The notes below the pieces were generated by a model, which ran no database searches, had not been told where the DNA came from, and saw only the letters and a program-made list of their open reading frames with translations. From assembly GCA_963736445.1 (NCBI GenBank), contig CAVTOY010000004.1, positions 1 to 64,000 of the forward strand: a stretch of DNA of 64,000 nt, given 5' to 3'. The DNA is from Thiosocius sp963736445 (GTDB lineage: Bacteria; Pseudomonadota; Gammaproteobacteria; Chromatiales; Chromatiaceae). The translations under genes were made by a program, and so were the position numbers. Shown one piece after another: positions 55,370-63,538 of the stretch; the first letter of the stretch is position 1, and each line of letters opens with the position of its first letter.

Positions 55370-56141
55370 TTCGCCCGCCTACACCCTGGCCTTCGCCACC
55401 CTGGTGTGTGTCGTCTGCGCGCTATTCGTTTCCGGCGCCAGCGTGCTGCTCAAGGATCGCCAGGAGATCAACCGTCTGCTTTATCTGCGCAAGAATGTGC
55501 TGCAGGCGGCGGGGCTGACCGAGCCCGGCCAGCGGCTATCTGCCGAGCAGGCCCTTGAGCTGTTCAACCGCCGTATCCAGCCCCGCCTGGTGGATCTGAG
55601 CAGCGGCGAGTACGTCAGCGGTATGGACGTCGAGAACTATCAACAGCGCGCGGCGCGCAGCGATCCCGACAGCAGCCGCCCGGTTAGCGACAACCCGGCC
55701 GGGGTACGCCGGATACCGCATCTGGCCAAGGTGTATTTGGTCGAAGACCAGGATGAAGTCAGCCGGGTGGTGATTCCGGTGGAGGGCCTGGGACTGTATG
55801 GCACCCTCTACGGTTTCCTCGCACTGGAGCGCGACACCCGCACCATTGCCGGCATCGCCTTCTACGAGAACCGCGAGACGCCGGGGCTGGGCGGCGAGGT
55901 CGATAATCCGCGCTGGCGCGCGCGATGGCCGGGTCGCCAGGCGTTCGACGACCAGTGGCAGCCGGCCATCAGGCTGGTGAAGGGACAGGTCGGGAGCCCG
56001 GCGGAGAACCCGTATGAGGTCGATGCGCTGTCAGGCGCCACCCTTACCAGCAATGGCGTGACCGAACTGCTGCGCTTCTGGCTCAGCGGGCAGGGTTTTG
56101 GCCCCTACCTCGAGAAGGCACGCACGCGGGGGGTGTTCTGA
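55359..56141 (+). CDS. nqrC: Na+-translocating NADH:quinone reductase subunit C
   Basis: The 260-residue subunit has one N-terminal membrane anchor (about residues 9-31) and a periplasmic FMN domain. The covalent flavin motif SGATLTS has Thr228. GLYGTLYGFLAL and FYENRETPGLGGEV are typical. GTG start at 55359 overlaps nqrB. FMN attachment requires ApbE flavin transferase, which is not encoded next to this operon. Confidence 0.96.
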   Translation: MKVDSPAYTLAFATLVCVVCALFVSGASVLLKDRQEINRLLYLRKNVLQAAGLTEPGQRLSAEQALELFNRRIQPRLVDLSSGEYVSGMDVENYQQRAARSDPDSSRPVSDNPAGVRRIPHLAKVYLVEDQDEVSRVVIPVEGLGLYGTLYGFLALERDTRTIAGIAFYENRETPGLGGEVDNPRWRARWPGRQAFDDQWQPAIRLVKGQVGSPAENPYEVDALSGATLTSNGVTELLRFWLSGQGFGPYLEKARTRGVF

Positions 56142-56142
56142 G

Positions 56143-56793
56143 ATGAAATGGCTGGGCGAAGGCGAATGGCTGGGCAAACGCGAATGGCGGGCCATGGCCG
56201 ACCCGGTGTTCGACAACAACCCCATCCTGCTGCAGATGCTCGGGATCTGTTCCGCGCTCGCGGTAACCACCAAGATGGACAAGGCCCTGGTGCTGGGGGT
56301 CAGCGTGATCGTGGTCGCCGGCCTGGCCTCGTTGGTGGTCAGCCTGATCCGCAAATTCACACCGCACGCGATCCGCATCATCGTTCAGCTCGCGATCATC
56401 TCCTCCCTGGTGATCGTGGTCGATCAGGTGCTCAAGGCCTACCTGTACGAAATCAGTCTCGAGTTGTCGGTGTTCGTAGGCCTGATCATCACCAACTGCC
56501 TGGTCCTGGGTCGAACCGAAGGCTTCGCGATGCAGAACCCGCCCTGGATCAGTTTCATCGACGGCGTCGGCAACGGGCTCGGCTATGCGGTGCTGCTGCT
56601 GATCGTCGGCTTCGTACGCGAACTCTTGGGTAGCGGGCGGCTATTCGGCTACCCGGTACTGACGACCGTCAACGAGGGTGGCTGGTATACCCCGGCCGGC
56701 ATGTTCCTGTTGGCGCCAGCCGCATTTTTCATTATCGCCGCGATCATCTGGGCACTGCGCACCTGGAAACCCGAGCAGCAGGAGAAGGACTGA
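56143..56793 (+). CDS. nqrD: Na+-translocating NADH:quinone reductase subunit D
   Basis: The 216-residue membrane subunit has six helices, including ICSALAVTTKM and ITNCLVLGR, whose Cys residues help hold the intramembrane iron-sulfur centre shared with NqrE. The N-terminus has a short internal repetition (WLGEGEWLGKREW), not typical of the family. A start at the ATG encoding MADPVFDNNP (56194) is an alternative. The stop overlaps the nqrE ATG. Confidence 0.94.
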   Translation: MKWLGEGEWLGKREWRAMADPVFDNNPILLQMLGICSALAVTTKMDKALVLGVSVIVVAGLASLVVSLIRKFTPHAIRIIVQLAIISSLVIVVDQVLKAYLYEISLELSVFVGLIITNCLVLGRTEGFAMQNPPWISFIDGVGNGLGYAVLLLIVGFVRELLGSGRLFGYPVLTTVNEGGWYTPAGMFLLAPAAFFIIAAIIWALRTWKPEQQEKD

Positions 56794-57410
56794 TGCTCGA
56801 GCATTACCTCAACCTTGCGGTCAGGGCCATTTTCGTTGAGAACATGGCCCTGGTGTTCTTCCTCGGCATCTGTTCTTTTCTGGCGGTATCGCGCAAGGTT
56901 GAGACGGCCCTCGGGCTGGGCATCGCGGTGGTGTTCGTTGAGACCCTGACCGTGCCGCTCAACAACCTGCTGCTCAACCACCTACTGGCAGAGGGCGCGC
57001 TGGCGCGGCTGCATCCCGGATTTGCCGATGTCGACCTGACGTTTCTGTCGTTCATCGTGTTCATCAGCACCATCGCGGCAACCGTGCAGATCGTGGAGAT
57101 GGTGCTGGACCGCTATTTCCCGGCCCTGCACATGTCCCTGGGCGTCTTCCTGCCCTTGATCGCAGTCAACTGCGCCATACTCGGCGGCTCGCTGTTTATG
57201 AGCGAACGCGACTATGATTTTGTCGAGAGCGTAGTGTTCGGTTTCGGTGCCGGGTTTGGATTCCTGCTCGCGATCGTTGCGCTGGCCGCGATCCGCGAGC
57301 GCCTGACCTACAGTAACCCGCCGGCTGGACTGCGTGGCCTCGGCATAACCTTCGTCACCGTCGGTCTGATGTCGATCGGCTTCTTGATGTTCTCCGGGAT
57401 TCAACTCTGA
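56793..57410 (+). CDS. nqrE: Na+-translocating NADH:quinone reductase subunit E
   Basis: The 205-residue membrane subunit is paired with and inverted relative to NqrD. FLGICSFLAVS and VNCAILGGSLF carry the conserved Cys for the iron-sulfur centre. Six helices. It starts at ATG 56793 overlapping nqrD by one base and lies nine bases before nqrF. Confidence 0.95.
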   Translation: MLEHYLNLAVRAIFVENMALVFFLGICSFLAVSRKVETALGLGIAVVFVETLTVPLNNLLLNHLLAEGALARLHPGFADVDLTFLSFIVFISTIAATVQIVEMVLDRYFPALHMSLGVFLPLIAVNCAILGGSLFMSERDYDFVESVVFGFGAGFGFLLAIVALAAIRERLTYSNPPAGLRGLGITFVTVGLMSIGFLMFSGIQL

Positions 57411-57419
57411 GGTCTTGAG

Positions 57420-58664
57420 ATGCACGTGATACTGCTTGGAGTCGCTACGTTCACGGCCGTCATCGTCACGCTGGTGGGATTGCTGGTATGGGCCCGCCTC
57501 AAGCTGGTACCCGCGGGTGACGTGATGCTGCTGATCAACGACGAGCCCGGTGAGGCCTTGTCGGTGCCGGCTGGGCAGACGCTGTTGAACGCGCTGGCGT
57601 CGCACAACGTGCATGTACCGGCGGCCTGCGGCGGCAAAGGCACCTGCGGCATGTGTAAGGTACAGGTGGAGGGGGCCGGCGAACCCTTGCCCACAGAGCG
57701 AGGATTCCTGACACGCGGCGACATCCTGCAGGGTGCCCGGCTGGCCTGCCAGGTGAAGCTGAAGTCCGATCTCAAGCTGGATCTGCCGCCGGAGGTATTC
57801 AACGTCAAGCAATGGACCTGCAAGGTGATATCCAACGAGAGCGTCGCGGATTTCATCAAGGAGCTGGTGCTGGCGCTGCCCGAGGGCGAAGAGGTGCCGT
57901 TCGTCGCAGGTCAGTACGTGCAGTTCGAATGCCCGCCGCACAAAGTAGCCTACAAGGATTTCGACATCCCCGAACGTTTCCGCAAGAGCTGGGACAGATC
58001 CGACCTTTGGCGCCATGTCTCCATCTGCGACAAGCCGGTGACGCGCGCCTATTCGATGGCGAGCTATCCCGCGGAGAAAGGCCAGCTGAAGTTTGACATC
58101 AAGATTGCACCGCCACCCACCGGCGTGCCGGATGCCCCGCCGGGCATCATGTCCTCTTATCTGTTTGGACTGCAGCCGGGCGACGAGTTGCCCGTGTCAG
58201 GCCCTTTTGGCGAGTTCCGCGCCACCGACAGCGCCGCCGAGATGATCTTTCTCGGCGGCGGCGCGGGAATGGGGCCACTGCGGTCCATCGTCTTCGATCA
58301 ACTGTTGAGCAAGAACAGCGGCCGCACGATCTCTTACTGGTATCGCGCCCACAGCCTGCGCGACGCGCTGTATCGCGAGGATTTCGAGAAGCTGGCTGCG
58401 GAGCGCGAGAATTTCACCTGGGACCTCTGTCTCTCGAAACCCGAGCCGGAGGACAACTGGACCGGATATGCAGGATATCTTCACAATTTCATCTACGATA
58501 CCTACCTGAAGGACCACCCGGCACCGGAAGACTGCGAGTACTACCTCTGTGGGCCACGCGCCCTCTCGATCGGCGTGCTGCAATTGTTGTTCGATCTGGG
58601 CGTGGACAACCGCAATATCTACTTCGACAACTTTGCCGGCGAAGACCGGGTCACGGCGAGTTGA
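57420..58664 (+). CDS. nqrF: Na+-translocating NADH:quinone reductase subunit F
   Basis: The 414-residue NADH-oxidising subunit has an N-terminal membrane helix (about residues 5-25). A [2Fe-2S] ferredoxin domain has ACGGKGTCGMCK and RLAC (Cys70, 76, 79, 110). The FAD domain has RAYSMASYP, and the NADH domain has GGGAGMGPLRS. Electrons pass from NADH via FAD and the cluster to NqrB/C. All ligands are present. Confidence 0.97.
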   Translation: MHVILLGVATFTAVIVTLVGLLVWARLKLVPAGDVMLLINDEPGEALSVPAGQTLLNALASHNVHVPAACGGKGTCGMCKVQVEGAGEPLPTERGFLTRGDILQGARLACQVKLKSDLKLDLPPEVFNVKQWTCKVISNESVADFIKELVLALPEGEEVPFVAGQYVQFECPPHKVAYKDFDIPERFRKSWDRSDLWRHVSICDKPVTRAYSMASYPAEKGQLKFDIKIAPPPTGVPDAPPGIMSSYLFGLQPGDELPVSGPFGEFRATDSAAEMIFLGGGAGMGPLRSIVFDQLLSKNSGRTISYWYRAHSLRDALYREDFEKLAAERENFTWDLCLSKPEPEDNWTGYAGYLHNFIYDTYLKDHPAPEDCEYYLCGPRALSIGVLQLLFDLGVDNRNIYFDNFAGEDRVTAS

Positions 58665-58666
58665 CC

Positions 58667-58837
58667 ATGGCAATCATTGCGACCCTGGCCGTTTTCGCGC
58701 TGGCGATGCTGGGCCTCGCGCTCGGCCTGTTCCTCACCGGCCGTCCGCTGCGCGGCTCCTGTGGCAGTAGCCACGATGAGGCCTGCGAAGGCCGATCCCT
58801 ATCGTGCATGGTGTGTCCGAACCGACGCCGCCCGTAA
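58667..58837 (+). CDS. nqrM: NqrM, Na+-NQR maturation protein
   Basis: This 56-residue protein starts 3 bases after the nqrF stop. One membrane helix (residues 2-23) is followed by LRGSCGSSHDEACEG and SCMVCPN, the four-Cys pattern of NqrM (DUF539), proposed to deliver iron for the NqrD/E centre. Small, but position, length and cysteines make the call good. Confidence 0.85.
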   Translation: MAIIATLAVFALAMLGLALGLFLTGRPLRGSCGSSHDEACEGRSLSCMVCPNRRRP

Positions 58838-58850
58838 AGGACCCAGCCTA

Positions 58851-58898
58851 GCCCGCATATTGCACGAGGGGATCGGTGAGATTTGCAGGCTCGCCCGG
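58851..58898 (+). repeat. REP-like repeat, family A, best copy
   Basis: CCCGCATATTGCACGAGGGG is followed by ATCGGTGAGATTTGCAGGC and TCGCCC. The two halves carry inverted short words (GCCCGCA / TGCAGGC). It lies between nqrM and the TerB-like gene. Confidence 0.6.
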
Positions 58899-58976
58899 AT
58901 TGCCCGCGCTGGCGGTCCGAGGCGTTAGACTAGCACCCGGCGGCACCGGTGATCGCGAAAAGGCGGGGAGAAGGGG

Positions 58977-59429
58977 ATGTTGGATTCGATTCGTAAATTG
59001 TTTACTGGCGACACAGCGCAGGCTGGCGACAACGAGGCAGCGCTGCATCTGGCTGCCGCCATTCTCCTGATCGAAGTGGCCAAGTCTGATCGCGCCATCG
59101 ACGACGAAGAGACTGTTCGCCTACGTGAAACCCTGAAGCGCGACTGGCAGCTCAATGAGGCTGACCTCAACGGCCTGATGGATGTGGCGCAGGATGCATC
59201 GGATGCCAAGGGTTCGCTGAACCAGCACATCGATCTGATCAACCGTAATTTCTCAGCAGCGCGCAAACTCGACCTGGTCCGTAGCCTGTGGCAGGCGGCC
59301 TGCGCCGATGGCGACATCCACCGCCGCGAGGAAGTGTTCATCCAGCGCCTGGCGGACCTGCTGGAGGTGCCAGATGCCGAGCTGATCCGCGCCAGGCAGT
59401 GGGCGCTTGATTCGGAAAAGGGAGAATGA
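58977..59429 (+). CDS. TerB-like tellurite resistance/co-chaperone family protein
   Basis: This 150-residue all-helical cytoplasmic protein has GGGGAGAAGGGG directly before the ATG. HLAAAILLIEVAKSDRAIDDEE and SLWQAACADGDIHRREE, each with an acidic cluster, are the two-fold TerB pattern thought to bind metal. It is followed by an aminotransferase gene; the association is not explained. Confidence 0.85.
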   Translation: MLDSIRKLFTGDTAQAGDNEAALHLAAAILLIEVAKSDRAIDDEETVRLRETLKRDWQLNEADLNGLMDVAQDASDAKGSLNQHIDLINRNFSAARKLDLVRSLWQAACADGDIHRREEVFIQRLADLLEVPDAELIRARQWALDSEKGE

Positions 59430-59532
59430 TCCCGGTACTGCTAATCTCGACGTGGCGTCGCTGGCGCTCGACAGACAATCGCCAGTCTTTCATAACGCCC
59501 GAGATCATCGGCATGGGGTAGAGAGGCAGACC

Positions 59533-61209
59533 GTGGACGGATTGAGCAACGCCGCGATCGATGCGCACTACCTGCGCGAGCAGATCGTCGGTGTCGATAC
59601 CTTGGTGGAGACGCCTTTCGGGCAGCGGCTGATGCTGTATGCGGACTATACGGCCTCCGGTCGGTCCCTGCATTTTGTCGAGGACTATCTGCTGCGCCAG
59701 CAGCAGCTTTACGCCAACAGCCACACCGAAGACGATATCAGTGGACGGGCCACCACCGAGCTTCTGCATGAGGCGGAGGATCGCATTAAGCAGGCGGTCA
59801 ATGCCGGACTAGACGGTCGCATCATCCCCTGTGGGACCGGTGCTACCGGCGCCATCGACCGCATGCAGCAGCTGGTTGGCGTGAAGCTGCCCGCCACCAG
59901 TCGTGCACTGCTCAAAGGGCTCTTGCAGGGGTTTCTGGGAGAGCAGCAGGCAGCGGAGTTCGAGCGCTACCGCCAGCAGCATCAGCCGGTCGTGTTTGTC
60001 GGGCCCTACGAGCATCACTCTAATGAGGTCTCCTGGCGCGAAAGCCTGGTCACCGTTGTCGAGGTGGCGCTGGCCGACGACGGCGGTATCGATCTGCAGC
60101 ACCTCGAGAAACTGCTCCAGGAACCTGCTTATCAGGGTCGTCTGCGCATCGGCTCATTCTCCGCAGCGTCCAACGTTACCGGCATGCGTTCACCGATCTA
60201 CGAACTGGCCAGACTGCTGCATAAATATGACGCACTGGCGTTCTTCGACTATGCCGCGTCCGCGCCCTATGTACCGATCGATATGAATCCGTCGCCTGAT
60301 GAGGAGGGCGTGGGCGCCTTCCTCGACGCGGTGTTTATTTCACCGCACAAGTTTCTGGGTGGGCCTGGATCGAGCGGCCTGCTGATCTTCAACAAACGCT
60401 GTTACCACCCCGAGCTCCCCCCCAGCATTGCCGGTGGCGGCACTGTCGATTACGTCGGGCCGGCAGATCACGATTTCATCCATGATGTCGAGGCGCGGGA
60501 GAAGGCCGGCACCCCTGGCATACTGCAGACACTGCGCGCGGCCCTGGCCTTTGAGGTGAAGGCAGCGGTCGGTATCGAGCGCATCGAACGGTCCGAGGCG
60601 GACATGATCCGCCGGGCCCTCGCCCGCTGGGGTGCGAATCCTCGCATTGAGATCCTCGGCAATCCTGACCCGGAACGACGCGTCGGAATCGTGTCGTTCA
60701 ATATCAGGGACCCCAAGGGCCAGTATCTCCATCCCCGATTCGTCACGACACTGCTGAATGACCTGTTCGGCATCCAGAGCAGGGCCGGTTGCTCCTGCGC
60801 TGGCCCTTATGGCCATCAGTTGCTAGGCATAGACGAACAAAGGGCAGCGCAATACCGGTCCTGGATCACCCGCGGATATCACGGCGTCAAACCCGGCTGG
60901 TGTCGCGTCGGCTTCCATTATGTGTTCGATACCGCCGAAGTGGAGTATCTGCTGGCCTGTGTCGAGTTCATCGCGGAGCATGGCCACCGCTTTGTCCATC
61001 AATATCACTTCGATGCCAGGAGCGGCGCGTGGTGTCACAAGCAGTGGCAGCAGCGGTCCGTGTCGTTCTCTCTCGACGAGGCGCTACAGGTGGATCGGAT
61101 TAAACCGCAGGCGCTGACTGAGGCGGTACGGAGACAACGTTATGAGGCGTATCTCGCACAGGCCGCGGAACTGGCCGAACAACTAGGGCATGAATCGACT
61201 TGCCTGTGA
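59533..61209 (+). CDS. Class V aminotransferase / cysteine desulfurase-like protein
   Basis: From GTG 59533 (GAGAGG upstream) the protein has 558 residues. It is a PLP-fold enzyme: YADYTASGRSLHFVEDYL at the start, CGTGATGAIDRMQQL, and FISPHKFLGGPGSSGLLIF with the PLP lysine. GIQSRAGCSCAGPYGH has a Cys pair near the position of the sulfur-accepting Cys in desulfurases. It is longer than SufS/IscS by ~150 residues at the C-terminus. Sulfur mobilisation is possible but not shown. The open frame upstream overlaps the TerB-like gene. Confidence 0.82.
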   Translation: MDGLSNAAIDAHYLREQIVGVDTLVETPFGQRLMLYADYTASGRSLHFVEDYLLRQQQLYANSHTEDDISGRATTELLHEAEDRIKQAVNAGLDGRIIPCGTGATGAIDRMQQLVGVKLPATSRALLKGLLQGFLGEQQAAEFERYRQQHQPVVFVGPYEHHSNEVSWRESLVTVVEVALADDGGIDLQHLEKLLQEPAYQGRLRIGSFSAASNVTGMRSPIYELARLLHKYDALAFFDYAASAPYVPIDMNPSPDEEGVGAFLDAVFISPHKFLGGPGSSGLLIFNKRCYHPELPPSIAGGGTVDYVGPADHDFIHDVEAREKAGTPGILQTLRAALAFEVKAAVGIERIERSEADMIRRALARWGANPRIEILGNPDPERRVGIVSFNIRDPKGQYLHPRFVTTLLNDLFGIQSRAGCSCAGPYGHQLLGIDEQRAAQYRSWITRGYHGVKPGWCRVGFHYVFDTAEVEYLLACVEFIAEHGHRFVHQYHFDARSGAWCHKQWQQRSVSFSLDEALQVDRIKPQALTEAVRRQRYEAYLAQAAELAEQLGHESTCL

Positions 61210-61220
61210 TCGACTGGGTA

Positions 61221-61238
61221 GCAATTTGCAGGCTAGCC
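61221..61238 (+). repeat. Degenerate REP-like repeat, family A
   Basis: GCAATTTGCAGGCTAGCC shares the TTTGCAGGCTAGC end of the family. Located in the 47-base gap after the aminotransferase. Confidence 0.4.
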
Positions 61239-61256
61239 ACCCAAGTCAATGTCTCA

Positions 61257-61850
61257 CTATCTTAAGCGTCGGTCGTCGCCGGGCTGCCGACGGAGCAAGA
61301 GATAGCCGCTCACTGCGCCACCGACACCGGTGAGCGTGAGCAGCCCGAGGGTGACAAAGTTGGCTACCATCATCACGACGCCGACGGTCGCGGCCGCCGC
61401 GAAAGCGGCGCTCACTTTCAGGTTGGCGCGCGAATGGGCTTTTTGGGTTTCGCGGGCGATGGCCTTCTGACTCTGGCGAACGATGCGGGTCTTGTCCTTC
61501 TCGGCCTTCACCCGCAGGTCTTCACGCTCCCGCGCGAGGACCAGGCGCTCACGCTCCATGTCCCCCCGCAGCCGCTCCGTCCGTTTATGCGCGAGGTGCC
61601 CGGCCAGTGAAACCAGCCAGAAGGCGGCCACCAACGCAATGACGCCCAACGGCAGCGCGAGCCGCCACCAGTGGGTGGCATCTGCGCCGAGCGGCGTCAG
61701 CAGCGTCAGCGTCACGGTGACGCCCTGGATCAGCAGGATGGCCGCAAGAAAACGCAGCAACAAGGCCGTCTGCGAGGCGCGTGAGCGGCTTCTCGGCGGC
61801 TTCTGCGACGACTTTCCTGGCAACAGCTTCATCGGTGCGGGGCGGCGCAT
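61257..61850 (-). CDS. Hypothetical membrane protein with central coiled coil
   Basis: About 197 residues (191 if the ATG at 61832 is used). A basic N-terminus (PPRSRSRASQ) is followed by two membrane helices (about 30-50 and 65-88). A charged helix forms a predicted coiled coil (TERLRGDMERERLVLAREREDLRVKAEKDK), and a C-terminal helical hairpin (AAFAAAATVGVVMMVANFVTLGLLTLTGVGG) ends the protein. No recognised family. Convergent with the aminotransferase. Confidence 0.65.
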   Translation of the reverse strand: MRRPAPMKLLPGKSSQKPPRSRSRASQTALLLRFLAAILLIQGVTVTLTLLTPLGADATHWWRLALPLGVIALVAAFWLVSLAGHLAHKRTERLRGDMERERLVLAREREDLRVKAEKDKTRIVRQSQKAIARETQKAHSRANLKVSAAFAAAATVGVVMMVANFVTLGLLTLTGVGGAVSGYLLLRRQPGDDRRLR

Positions 61851-62200
61851 CGAAACGAATCAGGCGGACCTGGCCACGCCGGTCTGCGCTTCGCAAAATC
61901 GTTGAACGATCGAGTGTGCGTGGGGCGATAGGAAATCGGCAGGTGGCATGCGGGATCCTCTGGCTATTTCGACGAAGTTTAAGCCGGTATGCGGTTCCGG
62001 CACACATCAGAGTATAGGACTGCCGGTGTCACGCCTCAGTTATCTCTGCGCACCAGTATGCATGCCTGATGGGCATGGCATCAGCAAGAACCGCGCCGCG
62101 AACGCAGATCCCTTTGATCTTTACTATGTTTAAGGTATTCAAATAAGGGAGTATTCTGGTCCCAGATGGCCGGGAGCCCCTGAAGCACCCTGAGGTACCG
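61851..62200. other. Intergenic stretch, no gene seen
   Basis: About 350 bases between two divergent hypothetical genes. It is less GC-rich toward 62100-62150. I see no open frame with a good start, no repeat, and only weak promoter-like words (TACTATG, TATTCT). Confidence 0.4.
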
Positions 62201-62719
62201 ATGACGCCGCTACGAAAAAGATTATTGTCGCAACTGTCCCGACTTTCTCTGCTTGCAGTCATGACCCTGCCCCAGTGGGCCTCGGCGGATGCAGGTAGAG
62301 TCATCGAATTGAGCGATGGAAGCCGGATATCCGGTGACATCGTCGATTACAGCAACGGTACCTACACCATCGAGTCAGAGTCGCTTGGCAGACTGCTGCT
62401 GGACGATGCACAGATTCGTTCGATTCGCTCTGGCTTCCCCGGGTCAGAGCCAGCGGAGGGCCTGAATTCAACACTGCCAGCACCTGCGGAGCTGGCTCAA
62501 TTGGAACAGATCAGGCATCGGATCATGTCGAACCCCGACGTACTTGCTCAGGTCATGTCTCTGCAGCAAGACCCAGACCTGCTCGCCATTCTCAACGACC
62601 CGCAGATCATGCAGGCAGTTATGTCCGGGCAGATCGGTGTCCTGCAGAATCATCCAAAGATCAACCAGCTGCAGAACAACCCGACCGTTCAGTCGATTAT
62701 GCGGACGCTCAAGCCCTAG
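62201..62719 (+). CDS. Secreted hypothetical protein with STI1-like C-terminus
   Basis: This 172-residue protein has a signal peptide (residues ~1-29, ending WASAD) and GAGG upstream of the ATG. Residues 33-65 look like a small beta domain (VIELSDGSRISGDIVDYSN). The C-terminal ~65 residues have repeated Asn/Asp-Pro helices (MSNPDVLAQVM, LQQDPDLLAILNDPQIMQAV, NHPKINQLQNNPTVQ), resembling STI1/DP repeats of co-chaperones. Probably periplasmic. Function unknown. Confidence 0.7.
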   Translation: MTPLRKRLLSQLSRLSLLAVMTLPQWASADAGRVIELSDGSRISGDIVDYSNGTYTIESESLGRLLLDDAQIRSIRSGFPGSEPAEGLNSTLPAPAELAQLEQIRHRIMSNPDVLAQVMSLQQDPDLLAILNDPQIMQAVMSGQIGVLQNHPKINQLQNNPTVQSIMRTLKP

Positions 62720-62737
62720 AATAAACGGCACTTGGTT

Positions 62738-62996
62738 AACCTGCATGTTGCACCAGTATCCAGGATGATCGCGCCCGCCAGGTGCGCTTGGACGCCGGGC
62801 TGGAGCGAAAGTAGTAGCCATAGCTACCACTTGAGTGAAGACCAAGTGCAAGCGTGCATGGACAAGCGAGGGCCTGGATAGATCGGGGACGGGGAACAAA
62901 CCGTTCCTTTGAGAAAGCGCCGCGAATATGACTTTCGCCGCATCTCTGCCGAGTCATTCGCGCCCGTCCACGATCGACTGGTGCAACATGCAGGTT
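62738..62996. mobile_element. MITE-like element, copy 2
   Basis: A 259-base homologue of 27619-27881, bounded by a perfect 20-base inverted repeat (62738-62757 and 62977-62996). The outermost bases differ from copy 1 (AACCTGC instead of AGCCTGC) but agree with each other within the copy. The internal hairpin is GTAGTAGC-CATA-GCTACCAC with one mismatch. No transposase. Confidence 0.75.
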
Positions 62997-63007
62997 GCCG
63001 CCACTGT

Positions 63008-63129
63008 GAGGAATGTGCGGGCGCTCCGGGGGGTTCGAGCCGAGGGCGTCTGCAGCAAGGATACTGCAGTCGAGCCTCCAGGGAGGGATTCACGGCGTCC
63101 CTCGGCTCGAACCGGCCGGGGCGAAAGTC
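63008..63129. repeat. Family C repeat block, copy 2
   Basis: Nearly identical to 46381-46502. GGTTCGAGCCGAGGG pairs with CCCTCGGCTCGAACC, and CTGCAG...CTGCAG lies inside. It abuts MITE copy 2. Confidence 0.75.
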
Positions 63130-63167
63130 GTTAACTCAGTGCCATTGGCCCTGACGCGTGGTACACG

Positions 63168-63422
63168 TTACCGGATAGTGAAATCCATCTCTCGATCGAT
63201 TGAGCCATCTTCCCTGAGAATGGCGTGCTGGTTCCCCGAAGGATCGACCAAGACCACGATCTGATCTTGGAAGAGCGGCCTGCGGACGAACTTGATTGTC
63301 CACCCGAATCCCTGCAGTTGTGCCAGCGAATGGCGTTGCACTTCCGTCAATCGTGCTTTGATATCCTTGGGGATAGCGTCGACCCCTATCCGACGCTCGT
63401 TCGATGTATCGGTAGCACCCAT
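63168..63422 (-). CDS. Small conserved hypothetical protein
   Basis: This 84-residue cytoplasmic protein includes LTEVQRHSLAQLQGFGWTIK, FVRRPLFQDQIVVLVDP and ILREDGSID. It resembles a short gammaproteobacterial family of unknown function seen in Pseudomonas-like genomes (recalled, not searched). Charged N-terminus, no signal peptide. Confidence 0.7.
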   Translation of the reverse strand: MGATDTSNERRIGVDAIPKDIKARLTEVQRHSLAQLQGFGWTIKFVRRPLFQDQIVVLVDPSGNQHAILREDGSIDREMDFTIR

Positions 63423-63538
63423 TCGAGTCCGCCTGTATTGGGACAGGAAACGCCCCTATCAGACAGTTTGTCGGCGCTTCGAGATTCGACTTTAGATGCG
63501 GTCTGGCCTGAACTTGGCTGCATGGTGAGATATGCAGG
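63423..63538. repeat. REP-like repeat, family A (at 63524-63544) and flanking gap
   Basis: GGTGAGATATGCAGGCTAGC is identical over 19 bases to the reverse complement at 6225-6244. It reaches the stop codon of the next gene on the minus strand. Confidence 0.5.

Larger units (their letters stand above)
62720..63167. other. Repeat-filled intergenic stretch
   Basis: Contains MITE-like copy 2 (62738-62996) directly followed by family C copy 2 (63008-63129). No coding sequence supported. Confidence 0.65.

Noticed and set aside
54188..58016. Long minus-strand frames opposite nqrB and nqrE/F
   Set aside because: His/Gln/Asp-rich translations typical of reverse-strand shadows of membrane protein genes; the plus-strand operon is complete.
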